Of a stretch of DNA of 5,872 nucleotides, positions 1 to 4,827 are shown piece by piece. The DNA lies in the NCBI GenBank assembly GCA_947378695.1, contig CANCKZ010000052.1, forward strand, positions 1-5,872. Reading direction: 5' to 3'. The translations under genes and the position numbers were made by a program. Origin of the DNA: Rickettsiales bacterium. GTDB lineage: Bacteria; Pseudomonadota; Alphaproteobacteria; Rickettsiales; Deianiraeaceae. The notes below the pieces were generated by a model that saw only the letters and a program-made list of their open reading frames with translations, was not told the origin of the DNA and made no database searches. The stretch's first letter is position 1. Each line of letters opens with the position of its first letter.

Positions 1-1289
1 GCTTAGAGCGTTACTATAACACTGAAATTACGGGGGAATATGGTTACAGAACCATTGAAACCAATGCTTTTGGGCATAACATTCGTGAACTTGCAACAGT
101 TGAGCCAAAAGACGGCACGGATATCAAACTTTCCATCGATTCCCGCATTCAAGAATTTATGGGCGAACTTGCCCTTGATAACACAATGTCTTCAACGGTT
201 ATTGATATTACTACCGGTGGAATTGTGGGCATTGTTTCTTCGCCAACATTTAACGCAGAAAAACTTTCACAGAAAATTTCACAAGGTGAATGGGACGCAA
301 TTATAAAAGATCCACGCAATCCAATGTTCAACAGGGCGTATCAAGCACAATATGCACCCGGTTCAACATTCAAGATTATCGTTGCAATGGCGGCACTTGA
401 AAGGGGGTTTGATCCATCAAAAACATTTCATTGCAGTGGAACTCACAAGGCTGGTTCACATACATTTCGCTGTTGGAAACCGACAGGTCACGGCAGGATA
501 AACTTCCACGATGCGGTGAGGATGTCGTGTAATGTCTATTTTTACAACCTTGCCGATTACATAAATTCCAACGATATTCAAAAAGCGGGAACTGAACTTG
601 GGTTGAACCAAATTCATGAAGGCTTACCACTTTACAGCCAAGCAAAGGGGTTGATACCTGACGAGAACTGGGCTCATAAAATTAAAAGAGGGTGGTATAA
701 AGGAGATTTAATCAACACAATAATCGGTCAAGGTTCCGTTACTTGCACAACTCTTCAACTTTCAACCATGATCGCCCGCATTGCATCTGGGAAAAAAGTT
801 ATCCCCACAATGCAGGTTACGCAAAACAATTTTGAGGATCTAAATTTAGGTTATGAAGGTTTGGGAGTTTTGAGGAATGGTCTTTGGAATGCTTCAAACA
901 CACCGGGTGGAACATCGTATTCCGGAAGAATTGCGGAGGAGGGCTATGAATTTGCAGGGAAAACCGGCACAGCACAGGTTGTTTCGAAATATGTTAAACT
1001 TGGCACAGCTTACAAAGTTTTGGAAGAAAAACCGCATGGGCTTTTTGTTGGATTTGCACCATTTCACGCACCAAGGTTCGCCATTGCAACGATATACCAA
1101 AACGGTGGATATGGGGCATCGTGTGCATTGCCGTTTTCACGCAAAGTTCTTTATTACGCACAAAAACTTTACACAGGATACGACGATTTCGCAACGCAGT
1201 TCCGTGAAAATCAAAAACCAAAGCCAATAATTCCAATTCCACAAGTTGAAGAGCCAATTGAAGAAGTGGAGGAAGTGGTTGAAGAATAG
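1..1289 (+). CDS. mrdA: Penicillin-binding protein 2 (peptidoglycan D,D-transpeptidase), 5' end missing
   Basis: Class B transpeptidase that cross-links peptidoglycan during side-wall elongation, as partner of the RodA glycosyltransferase in the periplasm. The frame is open from base 3 and opens with LERYYN, the 'GLE-x-Y' block that closes the pedestal domain of PBP2. The three penicillin-binding motifs are present: SxxK as STFK (Ser codon 363-365, within APGSTFK), SxN as SCN (525-533) and KTG at 960-968 within FAGKTGTAQV. A Cys/His-rich segment (FHCSGTHKAG...FRCWKPTGHG) precedes SxN, as in many non-enteric PBP2 proteins. About 428 residues are visible; the family is usually 600-650, so the N-terminal membrane anchor and most of the dimerisation domain lie outside the window. 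The C-terminus is a Pro- then Glu-rich tail (PQVEEPIEEVEEVVEE). rodA/mrdB does not follow it; pyrF does, after 112 bases. The assignment as PBP2 rather than the division protein FtsI rests on the LERYY block and the Cys insert. Confidence 0.95.
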   Translation, partial: LERYYNTEITGEYGYRTIETNAFGHNIRELATVEPKDGTDIKLSIDSRIQEFMGELALDNTMSSTVIDITTGGIVGIVSSPTFNAEKLSQKISQGEWDAIIKDPRNPMFNRAYQAQYAPGSTFKIIVAMAALERGFDPSKTFHCSGTHKAGSHTFRCWKPTGHGRINFHDAVRMSCNVYFYNLADYINSNDIQKAGTELGLNQIHEGLPLYSQAKGLIPDENWAHKIKRGWYKGDLINTIIGQGSVTCTTLQLSTMIARIASGKKVIPTMQVTQNNFEDLNLGYEGLGVLRNGLWNASNTPGGTSYSGRIAEEGYEFAGKTGTAQVVSKYVKLGTAYKVLEEKPHGLFVGFAPFHAPRFAIATIYQNGGYGASCALPFSRKVLYYAQKLYTGYDDFATQFRENQKPKPIIPIPQVEEPIEEVEEVVEE

Positions 1290-1297
1290 GCTAAGGA

Positions 1298-1328
1298 CGG
1301 GGATAAATATTGTTGAGAAAAATCCCCG
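1298..1328 (+). other. Hairpin after mrdA, possible weak terminator
   Basis: CGGGGAT (1298-1304) pairs perfectly with ATCCCCG (1322-1328) around a 17-base loop, nine bases after the mrdA stop codon. The stem is GC-rich for this window, but no T-run follows, so a classical intrinsic terminator is doubtful. It may act as an mRNA 3'-end stabiliser or partial terminator between mrdA and pyrF. Confidence 0.4.
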
Positions 1329-1350
1329 CAAAGTTCTTGACCAAAAATCC

Positions 1351-1379
1351 TTGACAATTCCACCATCGCAACCTTGAAA
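1351..1379 (+). promoter_or_regulatory. Candidate pyrF promoter
   Basis: TTGACA at 1351-1356, preceded by C as in the alphaproteobacterial CTTGAC -35 box, is followed after 17 bases by TTGAAA (1374-1379), a weak -10. A transcript would start near 1386, leaving a leader of about 16 bases. Two more TTGA-type hexamers (TTGACC 1337-1342, TTGAAA itself) lie within 45 bases, so the exact promoter is uncertain. Confidence 0.35.
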
Positions 1380-1401
1380 CGTGGTAATTAATGGGAAAAA
1401 A

Positions 1402-2055
1402 ATGAAAAGAATTTGCATAGCAATCGATAAAAGCGACGATAACTTCAGCCTGACAAACTTCGCATCGCAGTTTCCAAAGGAAGCGATTATGAAGGTTGGA
1501 CTTGAATATTTCACGAAATTTGGTGCTGGCGAAATTGCAAAATTGAATCACGATGTCTTTCTTGACCTCAAATTTTACGACATTCCAAACACGGTGCATC
1601 ACGCTGTAAAAAGTGCTTGCTCAATTGGTAATGTGCGGTTTTTGACGATTCACGCAGAAGGCGGGGCGGATATGATTAAAGCGGCGGTGGAGGCTAGGGA
1701 CGGTATGAAATCGGAGGTGCAAATTATTTGCGTTACGAAGCTGACAAGTCAAAAAGCGGAAATTGAGGAGGTTATTGAACTTGCGGAGTTGGCGTTGAAT
1801 GCTGGTGCTGATGGGGTTGTGTGTTCTGCGATGGAAGTTAAGTTTGTGCGTGAAAAATTTGGCGAAAAACCGATTATCATAACACCCGGAATTCGCCCTG
1901 AATGGTATGCAACCAAGGACGACCAAGTTCGAATTGCAACACCAAAGCAAGCATTTGCGGACGGTTCCAGCATTATTGTGATAGGGCGACCAATCACGCA
2001 AAGTGAAAGCCCGGCAAAGGCTTATGAAATGGTAGTTGGGGATATTGTGAAGTAG
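1402..2055 (+). CDS. pyrF: Orotidine 5'-phosphate decarboxylase
   Basis: Cytoplasmic enzyme for the last step of de novo UMP synthesis: OMP to UMP plus CO2. From the chosen ATG the protein has 217 residues, slightly short but normal for the bacterial TIM-barrel family. Family landmarks appear in order: AID near residue 9, KVGLEYF with a substrate-contacting Lys at 31, the signature FLDLKFYDIPNT with the catalytic Asp55-x-Lys57-x-x-Asp60 set, the IHAEGG block at 83-88, CSAMEV at 141-146, the phosphate-binding TPGIRP at 161-166 and VIGRPIT at 193-199. The frame stays open back to a GTG at 1381, but the ATG at 1402 gives the expected N-terminus (MKRICIAIDKS), and GGGA lies seven bases upstream as a weak ribosome-binding site. 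It stands alone between mrdA and a terminator, not in a pyrimidine operon. Nothing looks damaged. Confidence 0.96.
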   Translation: MKRICIAIDKSDDNFSLTNFASQFPKEAIMKVGLEYFTKFGAGEIAKLNHDVFLDLKFYDIPNTVHHAVKSACSIGNVRFLTIHAEGGADMIKAAVEARDGMKSEVQIICVTKLTSQKAEIEEVIELAELALNAGADGVVCSAMEVKFVREKFGEKPIIITPGIRPEWYATKDDQVRIATPKQAFADGSSIIVIGRPITQSESPAKAYEMVVGDIVK

Positions 2056-2066
2056 AATGTTTTATG

Positions 2067-2094
2067 TGTGGGAGTTTAATCCCACAATTGTTTT
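2067..2094 (+). terminator. Rho-independent terminator between convergent pyrF and aldolase
   Basis: TGTGGGA (2067-2073) pairs perfectly with TCCCACA (2080-2086) around the six-base loop GTTTAA, followed by ATTGTTTT. It begins 11 bases after the pyrF stop. The T-rich tail is on the plus-strand side, so it mainly serves pyrF. The aldolase stop is eight bases to the right, so the same stem could also stop the opposing transcript, but its tail in that direction (CATAAAAC) is poor in T. Confidence 0.8.
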
Positions 2095-2101
2095 GGAGTT
2101 G

Positions 2102-2725
2102 CTACTTATAAACCCCGCAGATTTTATCAAGCAGTGAGGCTGCGTCAGATTTTGACCTTTGGAAGGCGTTGCGTCCAATAATTGAACCATTTCCGCCACC
2201 TTTTGCAATTTCACGGATTTCTTCAAGAACGGCTTCTTCGGATTTAGCCTCACCGCCGGAAAAAATCACAATTCTGCGACCATTAAAGCACGAACGCTTG
2301 ATTAGTGCAATTCTGCTTGAAAGGGTTGAAAAGTCTTGTCCTTCCAAAAGTTTGGTAGCGTTTTTTTCAAACAATGTTGCTTTTGGCGGTTTAACTTTCA
2401 CAATATGAGCACCCAAAAGGCAGGCAATGTGTGCAGCGTAGGAAACAACATCAAGTGAAGTTTCGTGTTCTTTTGGAAGGTCTCCACCGCGAGGGTATGA
2501 CCAAACAACGCTTACCAAACCATGAGATTTCGCCTCTGCGATAAGTTCACGAACTTCTTCATACATTTCAAGGGATTGATCCGAAGATGGGTAAATTGTG
2601 AAGCCAATTGCGTTACAACCAAGGCGAAGAGCGTCCTTAATTGTTGCAGTTACGGCTTGGTTTGTGTCTTGCCGATTTGCGTCTTTATCGCTACCTGCTC
2701 GCATCATTGAATTGTTGGAATTCAT
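2102..2725 (-). CDS. Aldolase C-terminal fragment (207 residues)
   Basis: It starts with an ATG directly abutting the TAA, in the same frame; in an intact gene this Met would be an internal codon. It holds the rest of the barrel: DALRLGCNAIGFTIYPSSD (31-49), the WSYPRGG active-site loop (Trp75, Tyr77), GAHIVKVKPP with the probable Schiff-base lysine at 110 or 112, the phosphate-binding SGG (156-158) and IGRN (183-186). A seven-residue stretch around 16-22 (NRQDTNQ) looks longer than the usual DKDQAV junction. Without the first two and a half strands it is not expected to fold as an active enzyme unless it associates with the N-terminal chain. Confidence 0.6.
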   Translation of the reverse strand: MNSNNSMMRAGSDKDANRQDTNQAVTATIKDALRLGCNAIGFTIYPSSDQSLEMYEEVRELIAEAKSHGLVSVVWSYPRGGDLPKEHETSLDVVSYAAHIACLLGAHIVKVKPPKATLFEKNATKLLEGQDFSTLSSRIALIKRSCFNGRRIVIFSGGEAKSEEAVLEEIREIAKGGGNGSIIGRNAFQRSKSDAASLLDKICGVYK

Positions 2726-3031
2726 TTATAGGATAAGTGGAATTTGCCCTGCGAAAGTATCCGCACCGCATTCTATCATTCCAAGAGGAGCAGCAAAACC
2801 GTTCAGTTTCGCATCAATTGCAAGTTGGAAGTGATAGTGAGGGTCAAACGATGCAGGGTTTGGGAAAAATGAGCGTTCTGGTCCGTGTTCGAAGCCTTGA
2901 TCAACTGGCAAAATTACAAGCTTTCCTGTGCCGGCAAGCGTTCCAGATTCAAGAAATCTGTAAAGATTAGCCTTTGTTGCTGGTGAATCCGATTCGTAGT
3001 TTGAAAGAATTTGCTTTGTAATTTGTGACAT
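2726..3031 (-). CDS. Aldolase N-terminal fragment (101 residues)
   Basis: This frame starts MSQITKQILSNYESD, as full-length alphaproteobacterial DhnA aldolases do, and carries the first barrel strand and active-site loop LPVDQGFEHGP (residues 41-51, with the conserved Asp44), the FDPHYHFQLAID block (62-73) and GADTFAG (89-95). It ends at PLIL, inside what should be the third barrel strand. It lacks the Schiff-base lysine and the phosphate-binding loops, so it cannot be an aldolase alone. No clear Shine-Dalgarno sequence precedes its ATG, which lies 28 bases after the symporter stop. Confidence 0.6.
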   Translation of the reverse strand: MSQITKQILSNYESDSPATKANLYRFLESGTLAGTGKLVILPVDQGFEHGPERSFFPNPASFDPHYHFQLAIDAKLNGFAAPLGMIECGADTFAGQIPLIL

Positions 3032-3059
3032 ATACTTAAAGATTAAATGTTAATTAAGG

Positions 3060-4316
3060 TTAAATTTTTGCGTTGATGTTGTTGTAGACCTCCTTGTTTA
3101 GAGTTCCCTCGGAAGAGTCGACTATTACAGCGGCAAGAACATCGCCAGTTGCGTTCAACATTGAGCGAACCATATCAAGAAACCTATCAATACCAACATA
3201 AACGGCAACATATTCAGGCGGAACGCCAATTGCTATAAGAATTACGGGCATCATAACAAGGGAGGCGGCCGGAATTCCAACAGCACCCATTGTAAGCATT
3301 ATTGAAAGAACGATGATTTGGATATATTGCGGCATGCCAAGATTTGCTCCGTAAATTTGTGCAAGAAAGACGGAGGTTGCACCAAGATGCAGTGCGGTTC
3401 CACTCATATTAAATGCACCACCAAGCGGAACGGCAAGCGAAGCGGTGCCTTCGCTAACGCCCATTTTCTTTTCGGCAACCATTTTTGCAAGTGGAATTGC
3501 GGCAGCTGATGAACTTGTTAAGAATGCGAAGGATTGAACCTCGAACACTTTTTTGAAGAAAGGAATTGGGTTAAGACCATAAAACATTAGGGTTAAGCCG
3601 TAGAATATGTATCCCACCACAAAACCACAGCCGTATATTATTAATATTAAATATACAAGCGAGCGAAGGGTTGAAAGTTCTTGCGTTCCCGCCATGTATG
3701 CCATAATTCCAAAAATTCCAATTGGTGTGAATTTTATCACAAGGGCGATCATTTTGAAGACTACTTTGGACATTGAATCGATTGCTCTAACAATATTTCC
3801 AGTTTCAGAGGAAAGTTTGTTCACAGCAAGACCAAAAAAGCACGAGAAAACCAGAATTTGAATGATATCAGATTTTGCAAATGCGGCAAAGATGTTTTCA
3901 GGGAAAATGTGAAGAATCATTTCGCTTGCGGTAATGTTTGATGTATCCATTACTTGAACGGTGGAGGCTCCAAGCATTTCGGGCGAAATATTAATTCCAA
4001 CACCCGCCTTCATTGTTACTGCGACAAAAATCCCAAATGCTGCGGTAATTACTGTTGCAACTTTATAAAAAGCAATTGATTTCAACGCAACCTTGCCCAT
4101 TTTGCCAGCACTTTGCATGGAACAAAATACATGAGTAACCGTTACAAAAATTAAGGGAGCAATTGTCATTTTAATCATTTTCAAGAAGATATCGCCAAAA
4201 ATTCTTAAAAATGCAACCTTTTCTTTAAAAATGAAGCCGATAGCTAAACCCAGAACAAGGCTTAACATGATTTGTTTTGGCTGTGATACATTTAAAAGCT
4301 TCTTGATTACATTCAT
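3060..4316 (-). CDS. Dicarboxylate/amino acid:cation symporter (SDF/DAACS family, GltP/DctA type)
   Basis: Inner-membrane secondary transporter of the glutamate/dicarboxylate family, with many hydrophobic segments across about 418 residues. Numbered from the ATG at 4316, landmarks are MTIAPLIFVTV (50-60), the serine-rich HP1 tip LTSSSAAAIPL (266-276), the TM7 motif NMSGT (303-307), the HP2 tip GAVGIPAAS (344-352) and TM8 DRFLDMVRSMLNATGD (377-392). The TM8 residues matching GltPh Asp394, Arg397, Asn401 and Asp405 are Asp381, Arg384, Asn388 and Asp392. The Arg favours an acidic substrate such as glutamate, aspartate or a C4-dicarboxylate. The TM7 motif is usually NMDGT; Ser replaces the Asp that helps bind sodium in GltPh. 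Start: the frame opens further back at a TTG (4373) and an ATG (4349), but the TTG is itself part of a TTGACA -35 box, so 4316 is preferred, although no Shine-Dalgarno precedes it. It probably heads an operon with the aldolase. Confidence 0.9.
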   Translation of the reverse strand: MNVIKKLLNVSQPKQIMLSLVLGLAIGFIFKEKVAFLRIFGDIFLKMIKMTIAPLIFVTVTHVFCSMQSAGKMGKVALKSIAFYKVATVITAAFGIFVAVTMKAGVGINISPEMLGASTVQVMDTSNITASEMILHIFPENIFAAFAKSDIIQILVFSCFFGLAVNKLSSETGNIVRAIDSMSKVVFKMIALVIKFTPIGIFGIMAYMAGTQELSTLRSLVYLILIIYGCGFVVGYIFYGLTLMFYGLNPIPFFKKVFEVQSFAFLTSSSAAAIPLAKMVAEKKMGVSEGTASLAVPLGGAFNMSGTALHLGATSVFLAQIYGANLGMPQYIQIIVLSIMLTMGAVGIPAASLVMMPVILIAIGVPPEYVAVYVGIDRFLDMVRSMLNATGDVLAAVIVDSSEGTLNKEVYNNINAKI

Positions 4317-4344
4317 TGAGTAAGTAAAAGTTGTGTGTAAATTC

Positions 4345-4373
4345 AGCATTTTGGTTTCTAAATAAAATGTCAA
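4345..4373 (-). promoter_or_regulatory. Candidate promoter of the symporter-aldolase unit
   Basis: On the minus strand CTTGACA has its TTGACA at 4373-4368, followed after 17 bases by AATGCT (4350-4345), a weak -10. Transcription would start near 4338 and leave about 22 bases before the ATG at 4316. This supports that start over the upstream TTG and ATG, which fall inside the promoter. Confidence 0.45.
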
Positions 4374-4390
4374 GAAATAAATCTTGCATT
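4366..4390. repeat. Inverted repeat joining two divergent -35 boxes
   Basis: AATGTCAAGA (4366-4375) and TCTTGCATT (4382-4390) are inverted copies differing by one unpaired T, around the spacer AATAAA. The left arm holds the minus-strand TTGACA of the symporter promoter and the right arm a plus-strand TTGCAT. It may be just two back-to-back -35 elements or a dyad operator controlling both directions. Confidence 0.5.
4372..4390 (+). repeat. Promoter-associated direct repeat, copy 1
   Basis: AAGAAATAAATCTTG followed by CATT. The same 15 bases recur at 4761-4775, followed by ACATT. The two differ by a single A that turns TTGCAT into TTGACA. Both copies lie upstream of plus-strand genes. Confidence 0.6.
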
Positions 4391-4412
4391 TTCTGTAAGG
4401 GTATTTTATTGC
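4384..4412 (+). promoter_or_regulatory. Weak candidate promoter of the small unknown gene
   Basis: TTGCAT (4384-4389), 17 bases, then TATTGC (4407-4412). A start near 4419 would leave about 17 bases before the ATG at 4436. Both boxes are poor matches; the position, divergent from the symporter promoter, is the main support. Confidence 0.22.
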
Positions 4413-4435
4413 GTGGTGAAGTAAATTTTAGAATT

Positions 4436-4651
4436 ATGGCAAGCGATGTGCCGCAAAGTGTTATTGATGAGGCAAATAATGCAATCAATGACTTTGCCCA
4501 AAAGAATACAACAGGCATTGATGTTGACGATCGTATTAACGCTTATTTACTGCAAGAGGCAGGTGGTATTGTGAATGAGGAGAATGTAAGGAGGGCGTTT
4601 GATTTGGTAAAAACAGAGTGTTATATCAAAATAGCGGAACGCAAAAGTTAA
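4436..4651 (+). CDS. Small protein of unknown function, probably frameshifted at its 3' end
   Basis: I do not recognise this protein. The 71 residues from MASDVPQSV are soluble and look helical, rich in Asn, Asp and Glu, with no signal peptide, membrane span or known motif. Codons mostly start with a purine, as expected of real coding sequence. The frame is open upstream (ATG at 4367, another at 4331), but those starts overlap the divergent symporter and its promoter, so 4436 is preferred. No good Shine-Dalgarno is present. A TTG at 4409 with AAGGG seven bases upstream is an alternative start, adding nine residues. The frame ends ...CGC AAA AGT TAA at 4649-4651. Removing one A of the AAAA run at 4643-4646 would let it continue to 4769, giving a 110-residue protein. 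It has its own divergent promoter region and shares no operon. Confidence 0.55.
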   Translation: MASDVPQSVIDEANNAINDFAQKNTTGIDVDDRINAYLLQEAGGIVNEENVRRAFDLVKTECYIKIAERKS

Positions 4652-4769
4652 CAACGCAAAAGACAGCACATCAATTAGAATTGAAAATTCTAAGAGTGGA
4701 GAAAGAACGGCAACCGCCATTGTTGCAAAAGCAATTGCAAATTCCTTAAAAGAAATGCAGAAGAAATAA
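4635..4769 (+). pseudogene. Out-of-frame 3' continuation of the small unknown gene
   Basis: In the +1 frame relative to the preceding gene, positions 4635-4769 are open with no early start codon. From GTT at 4647, 40 codons run to TAA at 4767-4769, and 35 of the 40 begin with a purine, a strong coding signature that the third frame lacks. The peptide (VNNAKDSTSIRIENSKSG, then ERTATAIVAKAIANSLKEMQ) ends in a plausible Ala/Lys-rich amphipathic helix. The simplest reading is that it is the C-terminus of the same protein, cut off by a one-base insertion in AAAA at 4643-4646. Confidence 0.5.
4675..4693. repeat. AT-rich perfect inverted repeat
   Basis: TTAGAATT and AATTCTAA around the three-base centre GAA, inside the out-of-frame continuation and 23 bases after the early stop. 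No T-run follows, so it is not an obvious terminator; in this AT-rich region it may be chance. Confidence 0.3.
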
Positions 4770-4780
4770 ATCTTGACATT
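4761..4780 (+). repeat. Promoter-associated direct repeat, copy 2
   Basis: AAGAAATAAATCTTG then ACATT, matching copy 1 at 4372-4390 except for one extra A. Here it contains a perfect TTGACA (4773-4778) and overlaps the stop codon (4767-4769) of the out-of-frame continuation. Confidence 0.6.
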
Positions 4781-4822
4781 TATCGCATTCATTATGATGT
4801 GGCGAATATATATTAATATAAT
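4773..4822 (+). promoter_or_regulatory. lpxA promoter region
   Basis: TTGACA at 4773-4778 matches the CTTGACATTT boxes elsewhere in the window, but no good -10 lies 16-18 bases on; TATGAT (4793-4798) is only 14 bases away. A perfect TATAAT lies at 4817-4822, without a recognisable -35 at the right distance and only six bases (ACACA plus C context) before the ATG at 4828. Initiation from it would begin at or very near that ATG. Which element is used cannot be decided by eye. Confidence 0.4.
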
Positions 4823-4827
4823 ACACA

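Larger units (their letters stand above)
2102..3031 (-). pseudogene. Class I fructose-bisphosphate aldolase (DhnA type), interrupted by one in-frame stop
   Basis: Taken as one frame, positions 3031 to 2102 encode a 309-residue class I aldolase (Schiff-base, metal-independent; fructose 1,6-bisphosphate to DHAP plus glyceraldehyde 3-phosphate) of the usual alphaproteobacterial length of about 300. Codon 102 is TAA (2726-2728, minus strand) in the context PLIL-stop-MNSNNS. Family members read (P/T)ILK(I/L/M)N here, so a Lys codon AAA has become TAA by one base change. Both halves are otherwise intact, with no frameshift and no second stop. TAA also ends the symporter and lpxA in this window, so recoding is unlikely. 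Probable explanations are recent inactivation, a sequencing or assembly error, or re-initiation at the ATG directly after the stop, giving two chains. It lies 28 bases after the symporter stop and is probably co-transcribed with it. Confidence 0.8.

Noticed and set aside
40..306. Plus-strand open frame overlapping mrdA
   Set aside because: It is in a different frame from the clear PBP2 coding sequence and has no family resemblance.
1381..1401. GTG start for pyrF adding seven residues
   Set aside because: The ATG at 1402 gives the usual N-terminus leading straight into the first barrel strand, and has a GGGA at suitable spacing.
1137..1602. Minus-strand frames across the mrdA-pyrF junction
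   Set aside because: They are antisense to two well-supported genes and their Phe/Leu-rich composition is a mirror effect.
2726..2728. TAA read as an amino acid (alternative genetic code or readthrough)
   Set aside because: TAA clearly ends lpxA and the symporter at the correct family lengths, and no bacterial code with TAA as Lys is known to me.
3040..3060. TTAATTAA palindrome between symporter and aldolase as a terminator or promoter
   Set aside because: Short and purely AT, with no GC stem or promoter boxes at proper spacing; the 28-base gap fits co-transcription.
4317..4373. Upstream starts of the symporter (TTG at 4373, ATG at 4349)
   Set aside because: They lie within the predicted promoter boxes, and the added residues do not resemble the family N-terminus.
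4643..4651. Dedicated programmed frameshift signal
   Set aside because: The A-run is only four bases and no stimulatory structure or internal Shine-Dalgarno is evident; mutation or error is simpler.
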